Shown in pieces: positions 21,370 to 34,227 of a stretch of DNA of 64,000 bases. The number at the start of each line of letters is the position of its first letter. The stretch's first letter is position 1. The notes below the pieces were generated by a model. That model searched no databases and was not told the origin of the DNA. It saw nothing but the letters and a program-made list of their open reading frames with translations. Origin of the DNA: Coleophoma eucalyptorum (taxonomy: Eukaryota; Ascomycota; Leotiomycetes; Helotiales; Dermateaceae); contig JALRME010000034.1 in the NCBI GenBank assembly GCA_026120035.1, positions 62,001-126,000 of the forward strand. The letters run 5' to 3'. The translations under genes and the position numbers were made by a program.

Positions 21370-23868
21370 ATGGATCATTTATCAGCATTCCGGTATGCAA
21401 TCGAGCCCTACCCCCGGATTCCCGTTTTATCTGAAGAGAAATACGACGGCTTGCCATTTGATGGGTATCAATCCAGACAAGGCTTCGATGTAAGTCGCTT
21501 GTATCGTTGTGACTTTTCTCAGCATCCGCCGGAGAAGATGGCGTCGTTCTTGCAGACATGGTTGTTTTTTGGGTCTTTACATGAGATCCTTGCCTTTCAG
21601 CATCCAATTGATCTTGATCAATTTGTTGAGAGAGACCACCTTGGACTTAGGATATGTACTACAACTCTCGACAGCTGCATCACCACCTGGGCAGGGCAAA
21701 TGGAAGCAGTTGCCATCGCTTCGGCGACGGATGTCCGGGCGGCCCTCAAAAAGGTTGGGCTCGTACAAAACACAATCTACAAAATTTACCACAATCTGTC
21801 TAATACATTAGAAAGCCCGTTACAACGAGAGGTGACCTTGTCATTAGGAATTTTAGGCTGTACCGTCGACCATGCACTTCACTGGCTTTGGGGTCTCGGC
21901 CGAGAACGGAAATGGGGGCTGGATAGCCTCGCTGCAACGAGAATGTTGGCGGCTGGGTGGTGTTCTAGAGACATTGCCGTTGCGCGCGAGTTCTTGTCCG
22001 AGTTGCCGATGCTATGTGCAAGTTATTTAGAACGACGACCAGTGCCATTTGACCATTGGAACTGTTCTGAGGAGACATGCGAACTCAATCAGATCGACGA
22101 GCAGACATATGTCACACAGCATCGAACAAAGGACTGCAATTGCCAACATATTTATCCCTCTCAAGACGAAATCTGTCACATTCTTGATAGCGGTGGAATC
22201 CCCGTTATCCATCTTACCAGCACAAAGAACGATGCTGGAGGGCCAAGAGTCCTTAACGTGAAGGTTAAGGCAGGAAGTCTACTATCGCATGCCTACGTTG
22301 CTATTAGCCATGTGTAAGTTAGATCCATTATTCTCTTATTTATAAGACTCCCTACCCTCTAACGCTTAGCTAGCTGGTCCGATGGGCTCGGTAATCCCAC
22401 AGCAAACTCACTCCCACTGTGCCAACTGCAGTTTCTTTATGACAGACTAGGTGATATGGTGTGGGAAGAAACATACGCCGCCCTTGCGACAACGGGCGAT
22501 GAGATTGAATATGATTCAGATTCGATGAAGACAGCTGTCGAGTTAGTCGGGAAAGCATTTAAGACGATTGCTCCCGGGTTAAGGCGGGTAGTTACGCCCA
22601 TTCGAGAGTATCGCAACAAGCCGTTCGCAATCTGGATTGACACGCTGTGTGTGCCACTGGAAAAGAATTATCGCAATCTAGCGATATCTCAAATGAATAC
22701 AGTATATGCTAAGGCTATTATGACCGTGGTATTAGATTCAGAGCTCCAGACCTTTGACTCCCACAAATGCACTACCGAGGAGCTTGTTGTCCGTATAGGA
22801 CTCTCGGGATGGATGCGTCGAGCTTGGACATTCCAGGAAGGTGTACTTGGTACGGAGTTTCTGCGCTTTCTGTTCCAAGACGGGCCCGCCAGACTTCCAC
22901 TGTGGAAAAAGGAGTTATTCAGGGGAACTGATGATTATCTTTTCCCAAAGCTGTCAGAAGGCAGTCTCAAACTCACTAATAAATTCCGAGACTGGCTAGT
23001 TCAACGTGGCCATACAGTTCATCCTATAATGGAAACAATTCCTAAAAGCCGGGTGGAGGAGATGACTCTAGCTAAGCAATCCTTTTCTTTAAAGGCATAC
23101 GCGCTTGAAGACACCAAGAAATTCTTCCTCGGCATGAAGTTACTATGGACTTCCGTCACCCCAAATACCCACCCCAGCATATTAGCCCGCCGAATGATTG
23201 GAGTGTGGGAGAGTCTACGACTGCGATCTACTAGTCGTGAGGCAGACAAATTTATCTGTTTCGCCATAGCGTGTGCCATCGGTCAAAGTGAACGCGAGCA
23301 AATTCGGGGCCTGATCGCACTTCCACCGGCAGAGCGTATGAAAAATTGGATACAGCAACAATCAACAGTACCATCTGGATTTCTCTTTATTCCTGGCGAG
23401 AGATACAGTGATCCTGGATTTCGGTGGGTCCCAAGAGGAGTCTGGCGTGTGCCTATTGAAGACGAGGACTATGCCACTCGTGAGCGGCAGACCAATTCCT
23501 TCGTGTTTAAGAAGCCTGGGTTTTGTATTAGCGATGCAGGCGATTCCCCCATTGGAAACAGCTTCAAAATCTCGGATCGAGAAACAGCACTGAGATACGC
23601 CGTTACGATTCTTGAACCACCAGCCGCAATTCTCAATGGGTCACTCGCGATTATTCTTGTGAGGAATGTCGGTGATCGGCCACGTGAGGACACTCTTACT
23701 GTTGAAAGAGGCGCACTTCTTGGTGGTGTGACCGAGATAGCACAGAGGGTCCACGGATATTTCATCTGCCTGGTTGAAATTGGGCTTTTCATTGAGGAGT
23801 ACGAAAGTGATGTTTTGCCTCTATCTTCTACGTCCATGAATGATTCCCAGGAGTGGGTTATAACATGA
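21370..23868 (+). CDS. HET-domain protein (heterokaryon-incompatibility-like)
   Basis: Exons 21370-22313 and 22374-23868 give 812 residues. The 60-bp intron interrupts the HET signature: AYVAISHV joins to WSDGLGNPTANSLPLCQL, a variant of the family's YxALSYxWG block. Later HET motifs are PFAIWIDTLCVPLEKNYRNLAI and WMRRAWTFQEGVLG (the W(T)xQE motif). About 290 residues precede the HET domain, including a CHHxxC-like stretch (NCSEETCELNQ...KDCNCQHIYP). This architecture is common in Pezizomycotina HET proteins of 700-900 residues. HET domains trigger cell death on non-self recognition. The specific trigger is unknown. Confidence 0.88.
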
Positions 23869-24689
23869 ATAAATAGATAATACAAAAATTAAAAGTGAAG
23901 ATGAAGATTCAAGTTGTGATTGGACTGAGAGGTTTGACGTATTTCACTCCTTGAATAGTTACGTCAACGATCCAGTATGTCTGTCAGCGTTTTTTGACAC
24001 AGGATCAGGAGAGCAGGCCAACCCACACCATAAGGATGTTTTGCAGCTACAACATTCTCCAGTATTTACGAGATAAAAGCAGCATTTTCTTCAATCTCGA
24101 TTTTTGTTCGATAATAATGACACACAAGTATTTGTATCACTCCCGGTAAGTAAGTTACTACATTACGCAGGAGCGGCCTACCTTAAGCTTATTGGCGATT
24201 TCTCCTGGCATACTAGTCCAGCATCAAGAAGAGGTGATAGATCAAGCTGGTACACAGTAAATTAAAGGCAAGGTAATGTCAGGCAACCTCTGGAAGCAAT
24301 TCATATGTCACGAGAGACGTCAGCAGCAGGTTGAGTCTAGCGTGGGGTACCTAATGCATGTATTTAGCCATGATACCATTATATCTAAACAAATAACATA
24401 AAATAATTTCATCATTCTGCATAACTATTATTACCCTTCATTGGTGGACAATGGATAGCTTACTATAGCGGCATGACCGCCGCGGTGAACTCCCGCGGCA
24501 ATTCCGTGGAATGACACTTCTGCAGCACTTCTGACAAGCTTGTAATAGGTATAAAGGTCTGAGGGACGGTCGTAATGCTAATATTCTACACAAAATCTTA
24601 TGTTGTATCTTCTCGAATAACAATTATCATATAAATCTTCTTCCTCGTCCCAATATTTGACTCAAGCTTGTGCCTCAACAGTCACTGAT
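23869..24689. other. intergenic upstream of the MFS gene
   Basis: An 821-bp, mostly AT-rich region. Its one GC-rich island (about 24,476-24,512) holds CCGCGG twice and the palindromic site listed at 24493. No coding sequence is recognised. Confidence 0.5.
24493..24509. promoter_or_regulatory. candidate zinc-cluster binding site, MFS promoter
   Basis: CCGCGGCAATTCCGTGG contains CGG-N5-CCG (24496-24506), the inverted triplet arrangement bound by Zn2Cys6 dimers. It sits 180 bp before the transporter ATG. A near copy precedes the neighbouring regulator gene at 26837. Confidence 0.55.
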
Positions 24690-26431
24690 ATGGAAAATTC
24701 AGAAGACTTTCGAGGGACATCCCCAGTTCACTCCAAACTTACAGGTCAACCTGACAATACCGGATACAAACAAGATACAGAAAGCCACACCAGTCATGAC
24801 TTGGATACTGCTACCGACGAGAAAGCACCAAGAGACCCTAATATCGTGGATTGGGATGGCCCAGACGATCCTGCCAATCCAATGAACTGGTCTTTAGCGA
24901 AGAAGCTTGCAGCAATGGGCATCGTCTCCCTTATAACTATGCTTTCGTGGGTATCTGAGAAGACGGCCAAACAACCATGACTAACTGGGAATAGGCCCAT
25001 CGCATCAACCATGATCTCTCCAGCCAGTGAAGATGTCATGGCGACATTCCACTCCACGAACGAGACTTTGGGAGCCTTCGTAACATCAATCTACCTCCTC
25101 GGATACTGCTTCGGGCCTCTCCTTATCGCGCCCCTTTCGGAGATCTATGGCCGAGCCATAATGTACAATATCTGTAATTTTTTGTTTTTAATCTTCAGTA
25201 TTGCTTGCGCACTTGCCAATAATATTAGCGCTCTGGTCGTCTTCCGTCTCTTTGCCGGAATTGCTGCTTCTTGTCCCATAACTCTTGGGCCAGGAACCAT
25301 TGCCGATATGATACCGCTGGAGAAGCGTGGGTTGGCTATGGCGTCTTATATAATGGGACCATTGCTTGGGCCTACCTGTGCGCCTTTAAGTAAGCATTCC
25401 CTGAAGATAGTCCGGAGGACCTATTCTGACGAAGAGTAGTCGGTAGTTATCTTGCCCATGCCAAGGGCTGGAGATGGATTTTCTGGCTTATATCTATCAT
25501 TGTAAGTTTTAATACTACCCAATTCGGTTCTCTTGTTGATGTCACTATAGGCTGGTGTAGTCTGGGTAGCCACTATAGTGTTCATGCGCGAATCCTACGC
25601 CTATGTACTCTTGCAATGGAAAACTAAGCGCCTGCAGAAGGAAACAGGAAACCCGAACCTCCGATCTGCTCTGGATACTGGGAGAGATCCCAAAGAGCTG
25701 CTTAAATTCTCCATCGTGCGGCCTATCAAGATGTTGTTCCTTTCTCCGATCGTATTCTTGATGTCACTCTACATGGCCATTATATACGGCTACTTGTATC
25801 TTATGTTTACCACCTTCCCACGAGTATTCCAAGTTCAATATGGGTTTTCGAGCCAAAGCGTAGGATTGACATACCTTGGTACGGGGATCGGATCGTTGTT
25901 CGGCTTACTTTTCTGCGGAATAATCTCAGACCAACTCGTATTGACCCTAACGAGGCGTAATGGTGGAGCTGCCAAACCCGAATATCGCCTCCCAGCTATG
26001 TTCATCGGGGCTCTTGTTGTGCCAGCGGGCCTATTCTTGTACGGCTGGACAGCAGAAAAGAAGGTCCATTGGATCCTCCCTATCATTGGCTCTGGATTCG
26101 TTGGGTTTGGGCTCTTTTCCATATTTGTGAGTTACCCAACATCACGGTCTATGAAGCTTGAGCTAATTCTGAACAGATGCCAGCATCTACCTACTTAGTG
26201 GATGCTTACACGGTCTATGCTGCCTCTGTATCAGCTTCGGCAACTGTCTTTCGTTCCCTCCTCGGAGCGCTGCTTCCCCTAGCGGGTAACGCGATGTACA
26301 ATGCCTTAGGACTAGGATGGGGAACATCAGTTCTAGGTTTCATCGCCGTCGCCTTTATTCCCATGCCATTGATCTTTTGGAAATTCGGGCAGCGGCTTCG
26401 AGAGAGTAAAATGTTCGCTGTTCATTTTTGA
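24690..26431 (+). CDS. MFS multidrug-type transporter (DHA1-like)
   Basis: Exons 24690-24946, 24995-25389, 25440-25501, 25551-26126 and 26177-26431 give 514 residues; all four introns are about 50 bp and phases close. A hydrophilic N-terminus ends in the family hallmark [16 protein letters not shown]. The membrane part then shows about 12 hydrophobic segments, with the landmarks [34 protein letters not shown] (motif A-like), [21 protein letters not shown] and [11 protein letters not shown]. The 62-bp third exon codes for part of a loop and helix 6. Proton-driven drug:H+ antiporters of this type export toxic compounds or secondary metabolites across the plasma membrane. It is followed on the same strand by a Zn2Cys6 regulator with a matching promoter element, so it is probably that regulator's target. 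Confidence 0.92.
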
Positions 26432-26955
26432 TAAGAAAATATGTGCCCACAGGGAGGTGGGGCTAGAGCAGAATACGAACAGTAAGCATACAGTGAAATG
26501 TTGTTGATATCCTTCTCACTTTGTTCTTAATGATATCATTGTAATTTAGACTATATTCAATTAAAATCAATCTCGGGGCAAACACATGCATTGAACATCA
26601 AGTAAATCGGTGCGGAAGTGGGAGAACAGTATCTGAGCAAGAAGGCGGGGAAACCGGCGTTACGTTCATCCGTGAGTGATATGATATTCTTGTGTTCGAA
26701 GCTCGCCCATGTACCTGCATCAAACATACCTAGACAGATAAACCCTGGCCGTGGATTTGAGCGCCTGCACGAAGCTAGGGGCAGCTCGCCCACTATTTCT
26801 AGACCTCGTCCTAGAGAATCTGACCCCTTCCCTGCTCCGCGGGAATTCCGCGGTGAGCCCATAGCCAGGGGGGTAAGACAAAACCAAGTCGTGTTTGTTA
26901 TCAATCAATGTGATATCTCTTTCATGTTCATATCCATGGAAAACCCGTTGCCATA
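26432..26955. other. intergenic between transporter and regulator
   Basis: A 524-bp region holding the 3' end of the MFS gene and the promoter of the regulator. It contains a perfect palindromic site at 26837. Open frames on both strands here look like chance. Confidence 0.5.
26837..26853. promoter_or_regulatory. candidate zinc-cluster binding site, regulator's own promoter
   Basis: CCGCGGGAATTCCGCGG holds CGG-GAATT-CCG (26840-26850) and lies 102 bp before the regulator ATG. It differs from the MFS site in two of 17 bases. This suggests autoregulation by the adjacent Zn2Cys6 protein. Confidence 0.55.
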
Positions 26956-29194
26956 ATGCCTAAAGCACAGAAAACATATGGCGTTCCTCAAAGACCCGTC
27001 TCCTGTCGCTTCTGCAGATCCCGGAAGCTTCGTTGCAGCAGAGAGGCCCCATGTTCGAATTGCGTATCTCGCGGCATGCGTTGCGAGTTGGAACAGGTGG
27101 TTCGATCTTCACCTGGGAGTGTCAAGACTTCAGAGCCTGAGCTCCTTGAACGTATTCATAAGCTAGAGGAGCTGGTGGCGAGTCAAAAATTACAACAGAA
27201 TGAAGGCGTACACCAGCATTCGGAGAGCTCCGATTCTTGTGTCCAGCCAATACACAGTTCGTCTCTATCGCCTCAAGTTGAGCACCTGAACAACGATATT
27301 GCGTCGCTTGAAAGCATTTATTTTGATCAAGACTTCTCCGTGAGCATCATTTGGGTTGTGTAATGTCCAGAACTAACAACCAATAGCAGGATGTAACATC
27401 GTCAAACAAATTCGTCATTAGGATTTGTCCAATCCAGAAAATAAAAGATGCTCAACCATATATCAATCAAAACACCCACCTTTCTTCTACATATTTTCAA
27501 CCATTGAGGTGTATCTGGCTCCCTCAGTACCTCGAGGCCAAGATACTCCTCGAAAAGTACATCCAAGACATTGATCATCTGCATCATATTGTACATACTC
27601 CCTCTCTTCCAGCCATACTTGACGAAGTTTATTGCTATTTAAACCAGCAAGGCCAAGTTAATCCCGGAAAAATTATTCTGCTGCTTGGCATTTTTGCGAG
27701 CTGTACTCACACTTGGGTACAAGAAGACTGTGAGCGTGGCTTATTCTCCACGTATAAAGAGGCCAACAGCCAGTCGCTACTATGGATCAAAGCGACTGAA
27801 GATGTGCTCGACATCTCCCATCGAACAATATGTATATCAATAGAAGGCATACAAGGGATTAATATTATATCGTTCGTAATGTTGAATATGGAAGGCTTTT
27901 CTCGAAGGTGCAGGTCCTTGTTCAATATGGCTCTTCTGTTAGCACGAGAGCTAGGACTACATCGACTGGACCACCCGTCTAGTTCCAAGATCGCAACCCC
28001 AACCCAGAGAGAGATCGAACGGAGAGTTTGGTGGTATCTTGTTGCAACTGATTGGTTTGTATATGCATATCTCGACTGACAAGTTAAGACTGACAGCTTT
28101 TCAGGTCAATCCCCGGGAGAGTGAATGGCGTTGGCGAAGGCATTTATCAGTGTCATCCGCGCCACATGCTTGTCAAAAAACCTCTCAATATCAATGATGA
28201 GGACCTCCTAGAGGGCACGAATTTCATCGAACAACCATTATCTCAACCCACCACGATGTCATACCCATTACAGAGAATTCGTCTGGCTGGAATATCGCGT
28301 AGCATAGTTGACCGCACTGTTTTTACGATGGCACACGCCGGCGACCCAAGCCATGATGTCGTTATGGATATTGACACTGAGCTGCAGTTTTTTATAAACG
28401 ATATTCCGCTATTCTTTTCCATGTCAGTGGAAGAGATTACCGCGACATACCAGCTCGAGTTCTCGCGGGCAGTAAGAATTGTCCATCAAGGATACATATT
28501 CTACTCGAATCTCTATTCACTACGGTGCAAGCTTCATTTGCCATATTTTAGCCGCGGCTTTGCGGATTCTGCATATTCTTCCTCGCGGGAAATATGCCTC
28601 CAATCTGCCCGTTATGTCATAAAGACAGAGACCCAGCTAGCAAATGCAAAACTCTGTACGGTAACACGATACAAATTCCTTGGGCTTGTGGTGTCTGTGT
28701 TTATGTCGAGCATCGTAATCCTCATGGACCTATGTTATAATAAATCGATACCACAGCAAAAGAAACAACGAGGGGAGATTGCTAACGCCATTCGAATACT
28801 TGAAGAGGCAAGGCACGAGTCCGAGACAGCTGCCAAATTCTTAGACTCACTGATGCACATACTTCGCAAGCACAAACTATTACCACCACAGCGCACTAAA
28901 GAAAACCCACTGAATCCTGGGAGTAGCAGTGGAGAGTTTTTGACAGTACCGTATGCCGATATCCCTAACCAATCATACAATGAAGCGGCTGCGGTATCAA
29001 TACCAATGGTTCCGCCTAGCGCACTAGGAACCAATGATGCGAACAGTATCAGTATGGCCAACGAGGAATTTGTAATTGGGGAGGACTTGTCGTCATACTT
29101 CAATGAATTGGCTCAAAGTTTTGAGCAGGGAATTGATATCGGCAGCGTTGACTGGAACGATCTCTTTTCCGGGCTCAACTCTTCAATTATCTAA
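26956..29194 (+). CDS. Zn(II)2Cys6 transcription factor next to MFS transporter
   Basis: Exons 26956-27339, 27390-28054 and 28105-29194 give 712 residues. The zinc cluster is at residues 17-43 (Cys 17, 20, 27, 33, 36, 43; VSCRFCRSRKLRCSREAPCS is its start). A short coiled-coil (ELLERIHKLEELVASQ) follows. The middle-homology region shows GFSRRCRSLFNMALLLAREL and ERRVWWYLVATDW, continuing after intron 2 with SIPGRVNGVGEGIYQCHPRH. The C-terminal end is acidic (FNELAQSFEQGIDIGSVDWN), a possible activation region. It is a nuclear regulator that probably controls the upstream transporter and itself, because both promoters share a CGG-N5-CCG palindrome. The inducing signal is unknown. Confidence 0.92.
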
Positions 29195-29861
29195 AGTAGG
29201 CTTAGTGAAGTATTACGCATAGGGTAAATTTAATTGTACTTATTCAAAATCAAAAGTCGCTATTATTTATATGAAGGTCAACTTGAGCGTTGAGGTTTGT
29301 AGGAACTAGATCAAAAGCACGTTTTCAATGAGTAGGTGAAATTTGGCAGCATGATTTATTTATTTGAAATTATATGATGTTCACAGTGATCAGTCAGAAG
29401 AGGTGCGCAATGCTGAAATAGTTCGTTATCGAGTGAATTTTTTTATGGGTGGTGAAATCATGATGCCCACATCGGAGTTGAGCACCTGGGCATAAGACCT
29501 GGACTAGTCCTAATTTACACCGATCACATGACCCGTCGACAATTACTTTGCTATAATCCTACAACATATGAAGCATAGAAAGTTATGAAATTAACATATA
29601 TAAGAGTTATCAGAAAAAGAATAAGCTGTGAATTATATGGCTTCAGTTCTAGGCCTTCGGCCAGATTTTTTATGCCCTAGGATTTCATTTCCGCCCCATG
29701 TGTAGGCGGCAAAGAGTTGAGAGTCAGCCAGTCAGATCAATATTTGACACAGCCCCCAACAACCATTCACTGACTCAGCATTACATAGGAATTTCGCCAG
29801 ATCTATGGGTAGATAACATCCTCACTACATATGCCTCATAGTTCCAACTCCAAGGCGAGCC
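29195..29861. other. intergenic
   Basis: A 667-bp spacer. A small hairpin (CTAGGCCTTCGGCCAG, near 29,649) is followed by a T run. Whether it has a role in 3' processing is not known. No gene is recognised. Confidence 0.4.
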
Positions 29862-32800
29862 ATGGCGACTATGTCTTCGGCAACCTCTCTCCAAGCAGCG
29901 ATATCTGAATTCAGAGGTGCTCTTTCTAATGAACAGAAGATTCAACTAGATGACATCAAGGCTGTGCCTGATGTAGATTCGGTCATGGTATTCACTGCTC
30001 AGCTCGACTCAAAAGATTCGAACAGGAGAGGTCGCAGTACAGCTACTCGTTTATACTCAACTCTCAATTCGGTTCAGCAGTTTTCCTCTATTGTTGGCAC
30101 CTTTGTATCATCGAACCCCACCATTGCCGCACTGGTTTGGGGAAGCGTGCAACTTACGATGCTTGTCAGTCCGGTGTTTTTCATCTTTGCTACACTCGTC
30201 CCTTTCTTCTGTTTGGACATTTCCAGATAAATTCAGCCGTTGATTACTAGTCGCTCATATGTCCCTAGATCGCTGTTAACATTACTTCGTATTTCGAACG
30301 TGTAGCCGCCATATTCATAGACTTCAATAGACACTTACCACGGTTTCAGGATTATCAAAATTTGTTTCCAAAGTCACAGCGTCTTCAACAAGCTCTCTGC
30401 GAGCTCCACGCTGCTATTGTCTTGTGCTGCATCAAAATCGTTCGAGTTATTCAGCGACCACGTAAGTTTAGATTTTCTTCATGCTCCATGTTGGTCACTA
30501 AGCTTACTATATATCAATGGCAAGTGCATAACACCATTGTCAATGCATTATGGCGATCCTTGGATGGTGAGCTCAAACTAGAAATATCTAATATTCAAGA
30601 GCATAGTCAACATGTTGAAGAGCAAATCAAGTTGGCCAAGGTCCAGTCTGATCTCCAGGAGCAAAGCTTACAACAGAGAGAGCGAGAAGCTTCATCTGAA
30701 CACAGAAGCAAGTTCGGCTCATACTTATCTCGTTCCGAGAAAGGGATGAATGATACCCGAGAGTGGCAGTTGCAGCGTGATAAAAAGATGCTGAGTAAGT
30801 CTATCAGATAGCCCGTCAACAAGCTTACGAGATACACAGGACAGAAACGGCAGAGGCTATTGGATTGCCTCAGTACTTACGATCCCACAATCGAATACCT
30901 TCGAGCTTGCAGGAAACGGTACAATAATACATCGGAGTGGTTGACAAAGACTCCAGGTTTCAGGCAATGGAAAGTCCCAGCAAGCTCGTCCGTGTTTCTC
31001 CTTTCCGGCAAAAGTATGTTCGAGTACATACAATTGGAATAGTTACACTAACGTCTCGGATTAGTGGGGTCTGGGAAAACGGTCCTCATGTGTGTCCTCC
31101 TAATCTCTATGAGATATATATACTAATATCTTAATCATAGGGGAAATGTTGTTAATCACCTATTCTCGGAAGAGATAGCGCCTAAAATCTCTATCGCTTA
31201 CTTCTTTCCCCGCTCTGAGGACCCAATGACGCTGAAAGCAAACACTATTCTTAGATCTATCGCTAGGCAGCTCCTTAAAAACCATGACGATATTAGCGAT
31301 AAAATCCACTCACTACTAGAGACTTTGAATGATCCCTTATCTGATATATCACGGGTTTTGCAGCTCTTAGAGTTGAGAATCAACGCACTAGATTGTTGCT
31401 ATATCCTACTTGATGCGCTTGACGAATACGAAAAGGGAGAGCGGGTTATGCTTTTGAAAATGTTATCAGCCCTCAAACCACATCAACGCTCAAGGACAAA
31501 AATATTTATTACTGGTCGAGACAGTATCGTCGAAGAAGTTAACAAATATTTTAAGAATATTGAACACCAAACTATTGATACACTGGAAGCACAGTATGAT
31601 ATCTCAAGATATATCCAAGGGGAAATCAAGGATAGACTAGAGAATGAATACCTTATAGTCGGAGATAGCACCCTCATTCATGAAATTCAAGATGCATTAA
31701 TCAACGGTGCTGAAGGGATGTAAGTACTATCAAGTCAAAGACATCAGTTTACGCTCACAGTGCTAGGTTTCTCTGGGTGGACTTTCAGATTCGGGAGATT
31801 TGCCTCCAAAAATGCGACGAAGACATTCGGAAAGCGCTAGAAAACCTACCGAAGGACCTCAAAGAGACATTCAGTCGTGCATTACATCGAATTCTTTCAA
31901 ATGGTCATGAAAGTATCGCCCAGCAGACATTTCGGTGGGTTTCTGCAACTAAACGACCTCTGTCACTGGATGAACTTCATGAGGCTCTTTCTCTCGAACC
32001 TGGCCAACCTTATTTCAAACCAGAGCGATGTATAAATGGAATCAATCGTATCACAGGGTGGTGCGAGAATCTAGTAGAGCTGGATGATGAACTCCTTATT
32101 CACTTCGTACACTCTTCCATCTGGAAATACCTTCTTTCGGACTTATCAGACCCGGCCTTGAGAGTGTTTAATATCTACTTAAACGACGATGATCACTTTC
32201 TTGGAGAGATATGTCTGACATATCTCAATCTTAATGACTTTAAGACAACATTAAGTCAAAGGCCACAACGGACAACTCTGCCAAATCCTGACCAAATTCT
32301 CAAAACTACACTCGGAAAAGGCAAAATATCATCCGCAATCCAATCTATAGTTAAGAAGTCTAGCACAAAGTCACCAAGGACAGAAAGCTCGATTTCAGTT
32401 GAACAAATTGCTAGCTATGGCAGGGACAATCGAGAGGAATCTTTGAGAAATCTCAAAATGGACCATCCATTCCTAGACTACGCTTCGGAGTATTGGCTAT
32501 CTCATACTCGTAATTTTAAAGACGAGATATCTCAAACTTGGAAGCTTTGGTTCCAAATGGTTCAATATGGACACGCTCTAGCAAAGATACCATGGACCCA
32601 GGAACAAATGGCTTCTGGTGACCCCTTCATTATGAACTGGGCCTTTTCTCAGGAAAATCTATCTCTACTACGCCATGTCGCATCCTGTCACCAATTTTCT
32701 CATGCACTCAAGTTCGATAGATTGAAAGATGCTGTCTGTGGGAAAATGCCCGACGTAGTTGAGGCAATCATATCTATCGATATGAACAGGGACGAGATGG

Positions 32801-34227
32801 ATCCACTTCTTTTCGAAGCATGCAACTCTGGATGTGCCACGATAGCAAGTATGCTACTGCAAGCAGGAGCTGATGCTAATCCTCCTAATAATCCTGATTA
32901 TAGTGGACACACCGCACTTTCCACATCAGCAGGGGGTGGTTATCTAGATGTAGTCGAGATGCTACTTACTGCTGGTGCTGATGTTAATCCTCATGGTCCT
33001 CACGATGATGGATATAATGCACTTCAAGCAGCTATGGAGGGTGGTCACTTAGTCGTAGTCGATGTGCTACTTGCTGCTGGGGCTGACGTTAATGCTACTA
33101 CTACTAATAATGATGGACGAACTGCACTTCAAGTAGCGGCAGGGGGTGGTTATCTAGACGTAGTCGAAAGGCTGCTTTCTGCTGGGGCTTATGTTAATGA
33201 TACTGCTGCTCTCCGTAACAATGGACAAAGTGCACTTCAAGCAGCTGCAGAGGGTGGTCATCTAGAGGTAGTCGAAAGACTGCTTGCTGCCGGAGCTCAT
33301 GTTAATGCTGCTGCTATTACTAATGATGAGCGAACTGCACTTCAAGCAGCGGCAGAAGGTGGTCATCTAGATGTAGTCGAAAGACTGCTTGCTGCTGGGG
33401 CTGATGTTAATGTTGCCGTTGTTATTGGTTATGATGGACAAAGTGCACTACAGTTAGCGGCAGGAGGTGGTCATCTAAATGTAGTCGAGAGATTGCTTGC
33501 TGCCGGAGCTGATGTCAATACTGCTGCTGTTATTAATGGTGGGCGGACTGCACTTCAAGCAGCGGCAGAGGGTGGTCATCTAGATGTAGTCGAAAGACTG
33601 CTTGCTGCCGGAGCTGACGTTAATGCTGCTGCTACTGCATATAATGGACGAACAGCACTTCAAGCAGCGGCAGGAAGTGGTCGTCTAGACGTTATCGAAA
33701 GACTTCTTGCTGCTGGATCTGACGTTAATGCTGCTGCCATTAATTATTATGGACGAACTGCATTTCAAGCAGCGGCAGAAGGTGGTCATCTAGATGTAGT
33801 CGAAAGGCTGCTTGCTGCTGGGGCTGATGTCAATGCTGCTGCTGCTGGTTATAATGGACGAACTGCACTTCAGTTAGCGGCAGGGGGTGGTCATCTAGAC
33901 ATAGTTGAAAGGCTACTTGCTGCTGGTGCTGATGTGAATCCTCATGGCCGTCACAATGATGGATATAATGCACTTCAAGAAGCAGCAGGGGGTGGTCATC
34001 TAGATGTTGTTGAAAGGTTACTTGCTGCTGGGGCTGATGATAATGCTGCTGCTACTGGTTATAATGAAGGACCAGCACTTCGAGCAGCAGCAAAGGGTGG
34101 TCACATGAAAGTGGTACAGGTATTATTTGGGTACATCCAGTTCGATGGTCATGGCGTGCTGTCCAAACTTCGATCCGCAATAGAAGGTGGCGATTTGGAC
34201 CGAGTTAAAGAGCTACTTAATGTATAG
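29862..34227 (+). CDS. NLR protein: DUF7708-like - NACHT - ankyrin repeats
   Basis: Seven exons (29862-30164, 30269-30461, 30525-30794, 30840-31013, 31065-31089, 31141-31719, 31767-34227) give 1,334 residues. The phases of all six introns agree. Exon 5 is only 25 nt and codes for the core of the P-loop. Residues 1-200 resemble the DUF7708-type N-terminal domain of fungal NACHT proteins (ALVWGSVQLTMLIAVNITSY, then PRFQDYQNLFPKSQRLQQAL). A coiled-coil linker follows (about 190-250). The NACHT domain has Walker A GKMGSGKT (312-319) and Walker B CYILLDALDEYE (to Glu417), then FITGRD and the FLWVDFQIREI block. Residues 860-1310 are about 13 ankyrin repeats of very high mutual similarity. The STAND architecture indicates oligomerisation on ligand recognition. 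The N-terminal effector mechanism is not known. Confidence 0.9.
32799..34129 (+). repeat. ankyrin repeat array, about 13 units of 102-108 bp
   Basis: Units follow the pattern TALQAAAEGGHLDVVERLLA then AGADVN plus 7-9 variable residues. The helices are nearly invariant at protein and DNA level. Variation gathers in the loop between units (AAAITN, VAVVIGYDG, TAAVING, AATAYNG, AAINYYG, PHGRHNDG). The first and last units are diverged caps. Confidence 0.93.
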
